From Marinobacter antarcticus (GTDB taxonomy: Bacteria; Pseudomonadota; Gammaproteobacteria; Pseudomonadales; Oleiphilaceae): a stretch of 64,000 bases of DNA. Below the pieces are notes generated by a model. It worked only from the letters and a program-made list of their open reading frames with translations. It had not been told where the DNA came from and searched no databases. Each line of letters begins with the position of its first letter. Within the stretch, counting starts at the first letter, position 1. The translations under genes were made by a program, and so were the position numbers. The stretch covers positions 1,736,001 to 1,800,000 of the forward strand of contig NZ_FRAQ01000001.1 in assembly GCF_900142385.1 (NCBI RefSeq). Reading direction: 5' to 3'. This document shows positions 18,808 through 27,931 of the stretch, piece by piece.

Positions 18808-21495
18808 GTGAAATCATTCCATGATGGCTATGCAGCCAATGACGAGTTTCAGTCAGCAAACAGCGGACTCCAGCGGGGCGAACTCGTAAGGGACTTGCTC
18901 AGGCAGAGGCTGCAGGTACCGGTTGTTCCAGCGAACTCGTTGGCACGTCCTCACCTGGATGCTTTGATCGTCGATGCATTAACACCACGCGGTGTGATTT
19001 TTGTAGAGGCACCCTGTGGATACGGAAAATCCCATACGGTGGCTACGGGTGTTCAGGCGGCGGGGGTTGGAGACGAAAGCGTTCGGTGGCTATCGCTTAA
19101 CTCCCAGGATAACGCTCCCACCCGTTTTCTCAGCCTGTTGTCCGTAGCGCTGGATATCCCCGAATCCTCTGAAAGCAGCCTGCAAGGCGGTGCCACGTTC
19201 CCTGATGCGCTTGCAATAATGCTTCTCGGCCTGAAAAAAGCGCCGGCAGAGGGGCGGTTTGTTTTAGTTCTGGACTGTCTCCATCACATTACAAACCCCG
19301 CAGTCGTTGCGTTGCTTCAGCAGTTGGTTGCTGATATACCGCCTCATTTTTCGGTCGCCATGCTTTCAAGGCAGGCGTTGCCCTATGAAACCCACGCCCT
19401 GGAACTGGAAAACCGGTTTGCCCGCATAGGTAGTGAAAAGCTCGAGTTCAGCCGAAGCGAAACCTTTGAGTTTTTCCGGGATATTCTGGGTGATCAGCAG
19501 TTAACCAGTGTTGCGATTGATCATTTGTACGATCTTACTGAGGGCTGGCCCACGCCGCTGGCGCTCTACCGCCGGGATATTCTGCAAAGTTCGGAAAGAC
19601 ACGCAGTTTCAGAAACGCCCGGTGTTGAACGATTTTTGAAGGAATCCGTATTAGGCAGCTTGACGCCAGGCCAGGTGCGCGCGCTGAGAGCCATATCAGA
19701 ACTCGGGCTCTGCTCTGACGAGTTGGTTCTGGCATTCGAATCCTTGATTCCAGACGGCGCACTGTTGCCATCCGAGGCCTTTGAGCGTGGGCTGCCCGTC
19801 AAGATTATGCCGGGTTGGGGGCGCTGGTATCGGCTCAACCCGCTGTTGATGGAGTGGCTGAAAGCACCCGTAATGGCGGGCTATTCCGACAGGATGCTTG
19901 CGGCGAGCCGGTGGTTTGGCAGTCGCAATCAATTCCCTGAAGCTTTGAAGTACTCACTGCTGGCAGGTGATTCGGAAGAAGTGATCCGTATCGCCTCTGA
20001 GGGTTCCGAAGCACTATTGCTTGGGCAGGATACGGCCTCGTTGCTGCGCTTGCGCAAAAGCCTGCCGGCACTGCTGCTTGAGCGCAGCCCCAGGCTGAGA
20101 ATTGTCTATAGCTGGGTGCACGCTATTGGGGGGCAGTTCCGGCAGGCGCGTGCCCTGATTGACGGCATGAATGATGAGAGCCAGCAGGAACACGAAACAC
20201 GAATCTGTGCGCTCAGGGCGTTTATCCTGCGTGGGGAAGGGCAGGTCGCACCGGCTCTGGAAATGGCAGAGCGTGCGCTTTCCGGGCGTGAGCTTTCAAC
20301 TCAGGGCCAGCTGGTCACTCAGATGGTTCGTGCCAGTGCTTTGTGCGCATCCGGGCACTTTTCAGAAGCCCGGGAGGCCAATCGCGCGGCATCCCGCTTG
20401 GCCAGGGAGGCGGGTGACTCAGGTTCAGAAGCGCTGGCTGTATATGCCCACGCACGAATTGAACTGGGTAAAGGCGCTCTCAGGCATGCAGAACAGTTGC
20501 TGCGAACCGGTCTGGATACCGTTGTGCAGGAGCTCGCCCGGCCTGCGCGCATCGGGGAAACACGGCTTCAGTTGAACCTGGTGCTCGTGCTCTGGCATCA
20601 AGGGCGCGACGCAGAGGCGGATCGGTTGCTGGTGACCTGTGGTCGCCATGCGGAGCAGACCCGGGATCTCGGGCTATTGCTGGCAATGGCTATTCGGGTA
20701 TTGATGTGCCGCTCTCAGGGCCGTCTGGAAGACGCATTTGTCTGGATTGGAAGAGCGGAGCGCACCATGCACACCTGGCAGGTAGATGAGTCTCTCTATG
20801 TTCCGGTGCTGGAAGCACTTAAAGCCAGTTGCTGGCTGGCTCAGAATCAGCTTGAAAGTGTCGCCCAGGCGCTTGCGAGACTGCGGCCCTACCGGGAGGC
20901 CGGCTGCGTGCCGGAGCTCTTCCCGATGATGCCCGGGTTGCTGGACTGCCTTCAGGTGCGGCTGGATCTTGCCCGGGGCGAAACCGTAAAAGCCCGTGAG
21001 ACCCTTGCTAGCACGCGTAAACGCTACAGTCAGGCCATTCCATGGGGCGTAGACATACACATGCGGCTATTGGAAGCCATACTTGTCAGCGAAGACAAAG
21101 GCCTGGCAGCCGCGCAGAAGATTGTTATAGCCGTGATATCCGAAGCGGAAAAAGAACACTTCATAAGCCCATTCGCAGAACTGAAGCTTGAGTTGCGAGA
21201 GCTGATGGAAAAGGTTTACAGCCAGCTACCTGAAACCCCTTTCCGGAGTGCCCTGGGCCATCTGTTTGGCAAAGCGGGAGGAGCCGTGCCGGCGTTGTTG
21301 GCCGAGCCAATCAGCGACCGCGAACAGGGTGTGCTTGAGCTGATTGCCAAAGGTTTGTCGAACCAGGAGATCGCCGATAAACTGCACATCTCGCTGCATA
21401 CGGTCAAAACCCACGCCCGGCGTATAAACGCCAAGCTGGAAGTGCGCTCCCGAACCCAGGCGACTGTTCGTGCCCGGGAGCTGGGGTTGCTCTAA
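18808..21495 (+). CDS. Large ATP-dependent LuxR-family regulator (MalT/LAL type)
   Basis: 895-residue signal-transduction ATPase. The N terminus has a P loop APCGYGKS (68-75) and Walker B-like FVLVLDCLHHI, the middle is helical TPR-like repeats (about 370-800), and the C terminus is a LuxR HTH (about 830-895; REQGVLELIAKGLSNQEIAD, HISLHTVKTHARRINAKLEV). In MalT, ligand plus ATP drive oligomerisation and activation. The start is a GTG at 18808. It lies 164 bases after DUF1329 and is separated by a terminator, so it has its own promoter; it is the likely activator of the DUF1302-DUF1329 pair (inference from position). Ligand unknown. Confidence 0.9.
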   Translation: MKSFHDGYAANDEFQSANSGLQRGELVRDLLRQRLQVPVVPANSLARPHLDALIVDALTPRGVIFVEAPCGYGKSHTVATGVQAAGVGDESVRWLSLNSQDNAPTRFLSLLSVALDIPESSESSLQGGATFPDALAIMLLGLKKAPAEGRFVLVLDCLHHITNPAVVALLQQLVADIPPHFSVAMLSRQALPYETHALELENRFARIGSEKLEFSRSETFEFFRDILGDQQLTSVAIDHLYDLTEGWPTPLALYRRDILQSSERHAVSETPGVERFLKESVLGSLTPGQVRALRAISELGLCSDELVLAFESLIPDGALLPSEAFERGLPVKIMPGWGRWYRLNPLLMEWLKAPVMAGYSDRMLAASRWFGSRNQFPEALKYSLLAGDSEEVIRIASEGSEALLLGQDTASLLRLRKSLPALLLERSPRLRIVYSWVHAIGGQFRQARALIDGMNDESQQEHETRICALRAFILRGEGQVAPALEMAERALSGRELSTQGQLVTQMVRASALCASGHFSEAREANRAASRLAREAGDSGSEALAVYAHARIELGKGALRHAEQLLRTGLDTVVQELARPARIGETRLQLNLVLVLWHQGRDAEADRLLVTCGRHAEQTRDLGLLLAMAIRVLMCRSQGRLEDAFVWIGRAERTMHTWQVDESLYVPVLEALKASCWLAQNQLESVAQALARLRPYREAGCVPELFPMMPGLLDCLQVRLDLARGETVKARETLASTRKRYSQAIPWGVDIHMRLLEAILVSEDKGLAAAQKIVIAVISEAEKEHFISPFAELKLELRELMEKVYSQLPETPFRSALGHLFGKAGGAVPALLAEPISDREQGVLELIAKGLSNQEIADKLHISLHTVKTHARRINAKLEVRSRTQATVRARELGLL

Positions 21496-21518
21496 CGCCC
21501 GTTAGGCGTTGAGATAAA

Positions 21519-22427
21519 TCAGGCCTGGCTCTGGCGCTCATTTTTGAGTACTTCGATGCGGGCGTCTTTCTCGGCCCAGAGTTCACCTACCCAGCGCTGG
21601 AATTCCACCCGGATTTCACGGCTGTCTTCATAGTTCATTCCAAGAAACTGCGACGGAATCTCCCGTACCCGGATATCGATCACAATTGTACGGATACGCC
21701 CGCACAGATAATCCCAAATACCTACGCGCTCCCCCGGGTAAACAATCGTCACATCCAGCATGGTATGCAGCATTTCGCCCATGGCGCCCAGAACAAACGC
21801 CGTGCCTCCCGCGCGTGGCTTTAGCAGGTGCTTGTATGGGGAGTTCTGGCGTTTATGTTTGGCGGGGGTGAAGCGGGTTCCCTCCATGAAGTTGAAGATG
21901 GTCACTGGTGTGTAGCGGAATTTTTCACACGCAGCGTGGGTGGCGGAAACATCTTTGCTTTTCAGTTCCGGATTCCGGGCAATCTGCTCTTTGGTGTGGC
22001 GGTGCATAAATGGAAAGTCGAGAGCCCACCAGGCAACGCCTAGCAAAGGAACCCAGATAAGCTGCTTTTTCAGAAAAAACTTGAGCAGGGGAGCACGGCT
22101 GTTGAGTACATACTGTATGGCGGGAATATCAGCCCAGCTCTGATGGTTACAGGTAACAAAATACCAGTGCTCGCGGCTGAGATTCGCTGCGCCCCGCACA
22201 TCCCAGTCGAGCTTGTGCAGGCTATCCATTACCAGGTTGTTGACCCCGATCCACACCCGGGCAATGTTATTCAGCAGGACCGTACAGCCCTTGCGGATAG
22301 CAATCACCGGAAGCACTAGCTTGAGTAGCGCAAACAGCATCAGAAACGGGAAGAGTACGAGGGTGTTGAGTAACATAAACAGCGCCGCCAGAGTCCCCTT
22401 TAGCGGCGCAGGTAGAAAATCAAGCAT
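21519..22427 (-). CDS. Membrane acyltransferase of the YihG/PlsC-like family
   Basis: 302-residue LPLAT-superfamily protein that probably acylates lysophospholipid at the inner membrane (E. coli YihG modifies phosphatidylglycerol acyl composition). It has a hydrophobic N-terminal region (about 8-45), the catalytic HX4D motif as HQSWAD, and the glycerophosphate-binding motif MEGTRFT. Convergent with the LuxR gene, ending 23 bases from its stop. Bax follows upstream on the same strand after 36 bases, so the two may be co-transcribed. Confidence 0.88.
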   Translation of the reverse strand: MLDFLPAPLKGTLAALFMLLNTLVLFPFLMLFALLKLVLPVIAIRKGCTVLLNNIARVWIGVNNLVMDSLHKLDWDVRGAANLSREHWYFVTCNHQSWADIPAIQYVLNSRAPLLKFFLKKQLIWVPLLGVAWWALDFPFMHRHTKEQIARNPELKSKDVSATHAACEKFRYTPVTIFNFMEGTRFTPAKHKRQNSPYKHLLKPRAGGTAFVLGAMGEMLHTMLDVTIVYPGERVGIWDYLCGRIRTIVIDIRVREIPSQFLGMNYEDSREIRVEFQRWVGELWAEKDARIEVLKNERQSQA

Positions 22428-22463
22428 TCGGGTTGTCTCAGGTTGTCAGGGGTTAATCGTAGA

Positions 22464-23399
22464 TCAGCCCTTGGCCGAAGCAGCGGTTTTCTCTCCGGCA
22501 ATCTGTCCTGGGAGAAGGGTCTGCCCGGCCTTTGCCGATGCCAGATCCTTCAGGTGCGACGGGCTGCGGTCGCTTAAAATTTTCCTGAATTCAGTGTCGT
22601 AGAATTCCAGATTGTTGTAGCGGATCATCGAGCGAATTTCATTAATATAGTCTTCGCCGCGCTCAGAATAGCCGATTAATCCGTGGGCAAGGGCAAGCCC
22701 TGAAAGCGGATCGCCGGCTTCTCTGTCATCAAGACGAGTGTCGCGCAGTTCCTGATAACTCGCGTGTCGGTTCAGGTTCTGAATATAGCCCCTTACAGAG
22801 TGGTAGGGCGATGGGAAGGCAGCCACCTCATGGCTGGCACCCTCAACGCGGCTCAGGGGCACCAGACCGCAGCCTTTGGAGAAGCACCACTGGCCGAAAA
22901 GATTGTTACCGCGAAGAGCAAAGCGTGAAGTTCCCCAAGCCGACTCATTGGCGGCCTGGGCCAGAATCAGGGAGGGCGGAATAACATCCAGACGCTTTCT
23001 CAGCAGGGCAAATTGCTCGGGGCTGCCGGGATCTTCCTTTACACGTAAGCGCTTAGATTGGGCTGCTAGCCAGGCGCGTTCTTTTTTCGATAGTGTGTCT
23101 TTCGTGGCAAGGCTATCCAGATAGTCCCGTTCAATGAGGATGCGGGAATTGGCAAGTACGATGCGAGGGTACATAAACGAGAAAAAGGCCACTTTCTTTT
23201 CAGTGGTGTCCTGATAGCCAGAGAAATCCGGAAGATCCTCACGAGCCCAGGAGGGCAGAGGTGGCAGTGAGCTCAGGGCGGGCTCTGAGCCGGTATTGTT
23301 GTAACTGTCTAAGCGTTCCGATGGCACATAAAAGCCTCCCCCGATGGCAAAAGCAACCAGCGGAACTACCAGCATTAGCGAGCGCATTGTAGCCGACAT
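22464..23399 (-). CDS. bax: Bax-type glucosaminidase
   Basis: Peptidoglycan N-acetylglucosaminidase-like protein (FlgJ/Bax group). An N-terminal signal anchor (residues 7-24) is followed by a linker and the GH73 domain. QAANESAWGTSRFALRGNNL contains the expected catalytic glutamate (Glu152), and the domain then carries LFGQWCF and GYIQNLNRHASYQELR. 311 residues against about 274 in E. coli Bax; the extra length is a low-complexity N-terminal linker and tail. A TATAAT (complement at 23464-23469) lies about 65 bases upstream and could be its -10. Confidence 0.9.
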   Translation of the reverse strand: MSATMRSLMLVVPLVAFAIGGGFYVPSERLDSYNNTGSEPALSSLPPLPSWAREDLPDFSGYQDTTEKKVAFFSFMYPRIVLANSRILIERDYLDSLATKDTLSKKERAWLAAQSKRLRVKEDPGSPEQFALLRKRLDVIPPSLILAQAANESAWGTSRFALRGNNLFGQWCFSKGCGLVPLSRVEGASHEVAAFPSPYHSVRGYIQNLNRHASYQELRDTRLDDREAGDPLSGLALAHGLIGYSERGEDYINEIRSMIRYNNLEFYDTEFRKILSDRSPSHLKDLASAKAGQTLLPGQIAGEKTAASAKG

Positions 23400-23501
23400 A
23401 AAACCTCTCTTTACACTCTGTTTCTGTGCCCGGCAAGCCTATACATTTGGGCGATGTGTTGATGATTATAACAGGTTGTACGAGCAGGGGTGCCTGAGGG
23501 T

Positions 23502-23657
23502 TCATGGCAGTTGAGTCGCGATCAGAAGGCCAAGCCGCTCTTCGCCGTTGACGACGTCTCGGTACAAGAGGAAAAACTGGCTTTGATACGCCGTCACAAA
23601 GCCTTTCAACAGGAGGTCTCCAGCGCTGAAGCTAACCTGCCCGGGATTCAGTCGCAT
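23502..23657 (-). CDS. Possible 51-residue hypothetical protein
   Basis: Short open frame between bax and the yfaZ-type gene, read on the same strand as both. It starts MRLNPGQVSFSAGDLLL and ends with GLLIATQLP. The middle has an aromatic stretch (YQSQFFLLYRD) that looks more like real protein than random translation. No Shine-Dalgarno is evident and no family is recognised. It is the only candidate gene in the 352-base interval 23400-23751. Treat as tentative. Confidence 0.3.
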   Translation of the reverse strand: MRLNPGQVSFSAGDLLLKGFVTAYQSQFFLLYRDVVNGEERLGLLIATQLP

Positions 23658-23711
23658 GCGGCCAGTTTAGCAGTGCGGTTTTTGGGAAAGCGTGAAGAGG
23701 GGCACAAACGG

Positions 23712-23728
23712 GCGCCCCGGGAGGGCGC
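23712..23728 (-). terminator. Weak hairpin after yfaZ-type gene
   Basis: Read on the minus strand, GCGCCC-TCCCG-GGGCGC forms a perfect 6-bp stem, 24 bases after the stop of the YfaZ-like gene, followed by CCGTTTG. The T run is short, so termination is uncertain. Confidence 0.35.
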
Positions 23729-23751
23729 ACGCATCAGAAAGCTGAACGGAT

Positions 23752-24312
23752 TTAGAAGAAAATCTTCATGCCGGCCATAACGCCTTCATCCAGGTTGATG
23801 TCACCCCGGCGCGGCGCGTCCAGCCCGGTGTTCAGGTAGCGGTAACCGGCAAACAGTTCAGCGTTGCGGATAACGCGATAGCTGCCACGGAACTCAACGC
23901 TGGTCATATCTTCAGAGTCACCAAACGAGAGGATTCGTGGTGCATAGTGCAGGCCGCCAGTGAACGAGAGGCCCGGGACCGTGGGGATGTTCACAGTAGC
24001 AAAGCCGCCCAGACCCACTGCGCCGCCATCCAGGCGGTCGTCGTCCCAGCCTATGGCGCGCAAACCGATGCCGGCGGTTGTGGGCAGGTTACCCAGTGCG
24101 GTACGGCCCTGAGCATGAAAATCCACGTTACCAATATGGCGGCTACCTTCATGGTAGGTGTAACCGGCACCCAGCTGAAGGTCGTTGTTGTTGCCAAAAA
24201 AGTTTACCTGGCCCTTCACGGACTCGTTGGTCAGGCTCAAATCCAGGTCGCTGGCAAACACAGGCGCAGCAGCCAGAGAAAGAACCAACACGGAAACACG
24301 GGATACTTTCAT
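23752..24312 (-). CDS. YfaZ family outer-membrane protein
   Basis: Small outer-membrane beta-barrel of the YfaZ family, function unknown. The start at 24312 (MKVSRVSVLVLSLAAAPVFA) gives a textbook signal peptide; the frame continues upstream to 24381 without signal character. The 186 residues show repeated beta strands with alternating glycines and aromatics (LQLGAGYTYHEGSRHIGNVD; ELFAGYRYLNTG) and end in MKIFF, a C-terminal phenylalanine. Single gene with about 135 bases to yacG upstream. Confidence 0.88.
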   Translation of the reverse strand: MKVSRVSVLVLSLAAAPVFASDLDLSLTNESVKGQVNFFGNNNDLQLGAGYTYHEGSRHIGNVDFHAQGRTALGNLPTTAGIGLRAIGWDDDRLDGGAVGLGGFATVNIPTVPGLSFTGGLHYAPRILSFGDSEDMTSVEFRGSYRVIRNAELFAGYRYLNTGLDAPRRGDINLDEGVMAGMKIFF

Positions 24313-24446
24313 TCTTTTACCTTCTCGATTGCGTTGCAAGTATTGATCGTGGGGAGAGTAACGCGCTGCCTGGAGTACCACAAATTACAAGCGCGTAAGC
24401 CCGCTGTAAGCTCGTGGATATAACTACGCAGACTCACCCTCATAAG

Positions 24447-24635
24447 TTAATGGTGCGTCGTTTCACCACCCTGATCAAGATCGTCCGGAGACGCATTCTC
24501 CGCCGGAACCCGATATTCCTCGTTGGCCCAGGCCCCGAGATCAATCAGTTTGCAGCGTTCTGAACAGAATGGTCGCGAAGGGTTGGTTTCTGACCATTCT
24601 ACGAATTTTTTGCAGGTGGGGCATTCTACGTTCAT
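24447..24635 (-). CDS. yacG: DNA gyrase inhibitor YacG
   Basis: 62-residue zinc-ribbon protein that binds GyrB and inhibits gyrase. Zinc ligands Cys5, Cys8, Cys24 and Cys28 are present (VECPTCKK and [14 protein letters not shown]), followed by the conserved WANEEYRVP and an acidic tail. In many gammaproteobacteria it sits beside coaE and pilD. Here it is separated from them by the histidine kinase, trmO and an outer-membrane protein gene. Confidence 0.95.
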   Translation of the reverse strand: MNVECPTCKKFVEWSETNPSRPFCSERCKLIDLGAWANEEYRVPAENASPDDLDQGGETTHH

Positions 24636-24691
24636 GTGGACCTTTCAACTCGTTCATCGTTTGTGCGGTTGCCGCGTATAGCTTGGCGGCG

Positions 24692-27073
24692 TTAAACAGG
24701 GGCTTTTGCGGGAGCGCCATGGGCGTATTGTTCCAGTACTGCCCGTAGCATTTCAATATTGACAGGCTTGGCAACAAATGAATCCATGCCGGCGCGGCGG
24801 CAACGCTCTTCATCTTCTTCCATCGCGCTGGCGGTTAGGGCGACGACCGGAACCCGTGGTCGTTTTCGGGTTGCTTCCCATTCCCGCAGGCGCCGGGTGG
24901 CCTCAAAACCGTCCACTCTGGGCATCACGCAGTCCATAAATATAAGGTCGAAAGGATGCCATTGCCACAAGCTGGATGCAGCCTCGCCATCATTCGCCGT
25001 CATTACATCGCATCCCAGTTTTTCCAGCAGTCTGCGGGTAAGCGTGCGGTTTACCGGGTTGTCTTCTACCAGCAGCACCTTCATGCGGCGGGAGGTAAGC
25101 TTGTGGCGTTTTTCAGTATCGTCGCTGGTCTGCAGGGAAAATCGGGTCAGAAAACACCGCTCATCCTTTGTTGCGTCCTTGAAGAGCTGGTTAAGAATCG
25201 GCGTCAGGCAGGATTCCCGCAGGGACTTACTGAGAAAGGCATCTGCTCCGGACTGGCGGAAATGTTCGGCATCGCCGCGCTGCGGATTGGATGAGAGGAT
25301 CAAGAGGCGCATATCCGCCCATAAAGGGTTGCCGCGAATCTGGCCGCATAATAGATCGCTGTCCATATCCGGCAAAAAGCCATCGAGGATAATGGCATCA
25401 AACGGTTCCTCACTGTCAAATGCCAGGCGCAATGACGTGAGTGCTTCTCCGGCGGATTTAACGGCCTCGATGTGGACATCATGGCGCGACAGCATTTCCA
25501 ACGTAATCTTGCGGGAAAGCTCGTAGGAATCGGCTACCAGCACGCGCTTGCCCTTCAGCATGCGGGTATCCGGGCGCATGCGCGATGCGCTGTCAGGCGC
25601 TGTGGGCAGTGTCAGCTCAACCCAGAATGTAGAGCCCTCACCGGGTTGACTCTCGAGATCCAGAGAGCCATGCATCAGCTTGACGAGCTGGCGGCAGATG
25701 GTCAGCCCCAGCCCGGCACCGGGTAGCTGGCGCTGGAACCTCTGGCCTAACTGCACATAAGGCTCATACACCAGTGGAATATCTTCCGGGTTGATGCCAA
25801 TGCCCGTATCTTCTACGGCGAGGCGCAGGCGAACCTTTTCATCCCGGCGCCCCAGCACCTCAATACTGATCAACACGTGCCCGGAATCCGTAAACTTGAT
25901 GGCGTTAGAAACCAGGTTCAGCAAAACCTGACGAATCCGTGCAGGGTCACCTCGCAGGGCCCAGGGCAACTCTTCGTCAATGCGTAACTCCAGTGCCAGT
26001 CGTTTTTCCCGCGCCCGGTCGCCCAGCATGTGCACCAGATCGTTCAGGGTTTCCCTCAGGTCGAAAGGGATGTCCTCAAGCACAAGCTTCTCAGCTTCCA
26101 TGCTGGAAATGTCCAGCAGGTCGTTGATGATGGCAGAGAGGCCTTCTGATGCACTGAGCAGGGTGTGTACGTACTCACTTTGCTCTTGATCCAGAGGCGT
26201 GTCGGTCAACAGGTTGGCGTAGCCGAGAATAGATTGTAGAGGTGTGCGCAGCTCATGGCTTACATTGGCGAGAAACTGGCTTTTTGCCCGGTTGGCCCGT
26301 ATCGCTTCATCCCGCTCACCCTGGGATTGGATGGTGGTTTGCCGGAGCGATCGGGTGTCTTCCAGAATCTGAAGCCGCATCTTGTTAAGCGCCTGCTCAA
26401 GCTCCGAAAGTTCATCGGGGTTTCCGGGCGGTTTGCGCTTTAGCTTGAGAGGGTCCACCAGTGCATCCAGATTCAGCCGCGCGGCGTAATCTGCCATGGA
26501 TTCCAGATGGCGGGAGAGGGTGAAGCGAACAATGATCAAAAGCCCCAGCGTGCCCAGCATTACAACAATTGACTGAAACAACAGGTTAATCAGTGCGCCG
26601 TTGCGCAGCTCGGAATAAACCTGTTCAACCGACGAGGTGATGGTAAGAGTGCCCACGTTTTCCGGGCCACGAAATGTGGAGCGGTTGAACACCAGCGGGA
26701 ACGTTTGCGAAATAACCCTGCCTTCGGGGTAACCACCTGTGGAGAATTCTTCGCCGGTGGAGGTTACAACTCTGGCGTAGTCAATCGCCTCTACCGAACG
26801 CATGTCATCCAGGCTGTTGGCCACCTCGCTGAAATTCATCAGCCAGATGTTGTTGCTCATACCACCGGAAACCAGCCCTGCGGCGCGTTTCTGGGTTTCC
26901 TGAAGATCTGACTTGCGGCGCTCAAATTCACCGATCATCTGCACGCCGGTGGCAACCAGAGAAATCACCAGGCTGAACATCAGGACATACGCAAGCAGCC
27001 GCATAGCGAGCGGCCGGATACCCATGCGCGTGAAAAACCGATTTGAAGGCAAGGCACAAATTCCCTGTGTCAC
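24692..27073 (-). CDS. Hybrid sensor histidine kinase with two receiver domains
   Basis: 793-residue inner-membrane kinase. It has TM1 at about 25-46, a periplasmic sensor region of about 115 residues, TM2 at about 163-185, a linker, then HisKA with the phospho-acceptor His273 in FLANVSHELRTP. HATPase_c follows with NLVSNAIKF, DTGIGI and GAGLGLTI. Two receiver domains come next: the first around IILDGFLPDMD, the second with VEDNPVNR and DLIFMDCVMPRVDG. No C-terminal Hpt domain is seen and no response-regulator gene is adjacent, so the phosphorelay partner must be elsewhere. Signal unknown; BarA-like in overall plan but lacking Hpt. Confidence 0.92.
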   Translation of the reverse strand: MTQGICALPSNRFFTRMGIRPLAMRLLAYVLMFSLVISLVATGVQMIGEFERRKSDLQETQKRAAGLVSGGMSNNIWLMNFSEVANSLDDMRSVEAIDYARVVTSTGEEFSTGGYPEGRVISQTFPLVFNRSTFRGPENVGTLTITSSVEQVYSELRNGALINLLFQSIVVMLGTLGLLIIVRFTLSRHLESMADYAARLNLDALVDPLKLKRKPPGNPDELSELEQALNKMRLQILEDTRSLRQTTIQSQGERDEAIRANRAKSQFLANVSHELRTPLQSILGYANLLTDTPLDQEQSEYVHTLLSASEGLSAIINDLLDISSMEAEKLVLEDIPFDLRETLNDLVHMLGDRAREKRLALELRIDEELPWALRGDPARIRQVLLNLVSNAIKFTDSGHVLISIEVLGRRDEKVRLRLAVEDTGIGINPEDIPLVYEPYVQLGQRFQRQLPGAGLGLTICRQLVKLMHGSLDLESQPGEGSTFWVELTLPTAPDSASRMRPDTRMLKGKRVLVADSYELSRKITLEMLSRHDVHIEAVKSAGEALTSLRLAFDSEEPFDAIILDGFLPDMDSDLLCGQIRGNPLWADMRLLILSSNPQRGDAEHFRQSGADAFLSKSLRESCLTPILNQLFKDATKDERCFLTRFSLQTSDDTEKRHKLTSRRMKVLLVEDNPVNRTLTRRLLEKLGCDVMTANDGEAASSLWQWHPFDLIFMDCVMPRVDGFEATRRLREWEATRKRPRVPVVALTASAMEEDEERCRRAGMDSFVAKPVNIEMLRAVLEQYAHGAPAKAPV

Positions 27074-27094
27074 GACTAAATCATCTACGGAAGT

Positions 27095-27838
27095 CTAACA
27101 GACCGTCAGCACTTCGACACGTTTCTGTGAATGAACATTCACAAACCGGAACCGGACGTTGAGATCATAAAGATGCGCCCCGTAGATACGCTCCTCATCG
27201 CGGCCTCTGCGGAACGAAGGGCGGGGGTCATAGCCCACAACATCGGCAATAAGCAGCCTCAGATCGGGGTATTTCTCTGGTGGCAGGCTGGCAAGCTGAG
27301 CCTCGGCCTCTGGCAGAAAATCAACCTCGAGGCGTTCAGTGGGCGCCGTTTCAGCCCAGCCCAGCCCAGCATCCGGCACCGAATCCGCAAACGGCAGGTA
27401 AGGTTTGATATCCAGAATCGGGGTGCCATCGATCAGGTCATGGTCGCTAATCTGCAGAACCAGCCTGCCGTCTTTGCGCACAAGCCCCTCGTTACGGACC
27501 ACAGACAGCCCAAGACTGTTGGGCCGGAACGGTGAGCGACTGGCGAACACGCCGATTTTCCGGTTTCCGCCCAGGCGAGGTGGCCGAACCACGGGCCGCC
27601 ACTCCGCACGCACGGCTTCATGAAACTGGAAGATCAGCCAGAGGTGGCTGGCTGTTTCCAGGCCACGGAATGCATCTTCCCGATCGTAAGGTGACTGAAT
27701 AATCAGGTCTGCTCTGGCATAGCGGGTGAGCCCCGGTTGCCGTGGGACTCCGAATTTGTCTTTGAAGCATGAATGTGTGATGGCAATAGGCGTAAGAGCC
27801 AGAGCTTCTTCAGCTGGTATTGAGAGGTGTCTGGGCAT
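27095..27838 (-). CDS. trmO: tRNA m6t6A37 methyltransferase TrmO (TsaA)
   Basis: SAM-dependent enzyme that methylates t6A37 in tRNA-Thr. The 247-residue protein has the VirR/TsaA beta-barrel: FGVPRQPGLTRYARADLIIQ, ETASHLWLIFQFHEA, GVFASRSPFRPNSLGLSVV and LDIKPYLPFADSV, followed by a C-terminal domain ending RVEVLTVC. Length and motifs match E. coli TrmO (about 235). It starts at ATG 27838. The 93-base gap to the next minus-strand gene contains nothing recognised. Confidence 0.93.
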   Translation of the reverse strand: MPRHLSIPAEEALALTPIAITHSCFKDKFGVPRQPGLTRYARADLIIQSPYDREDAFRGLETASHLWLIFQFHEAVRAEWRPVVRPPRLGGNRKIGVFASRSPFRPNSLGLSVVRNEGLVRKDGRLVLQISDHDLIDGTPILDIKPYLPFADSVPDAGLGWAETAPTERLEVDFLPEAEAQLASLPPEKYPDLRLLIADVVGYDPRPSFRRGRDEERIYGAHLYDLNVRFRFVNVHSQKRVEVLTVC

Positions 27839-27931
27839 AGGCCTTGGTTCGTGGTTACAAATTCATGCTCCGAGCGAAGGTCTGCTTGCAGACCTTCTTG
27901 GCCTTGGGACCGAGTCAGCAGTATAAGCCTA

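Noticed and set aside
21494..21510. AACGCC/GGCGTT hairpin between the LuxR gene and the acyltransferase gene as terminator
   Set aside because: Only six base pairs and no T run on either strand; it may slow polymerase but I cannot call it a terminator.
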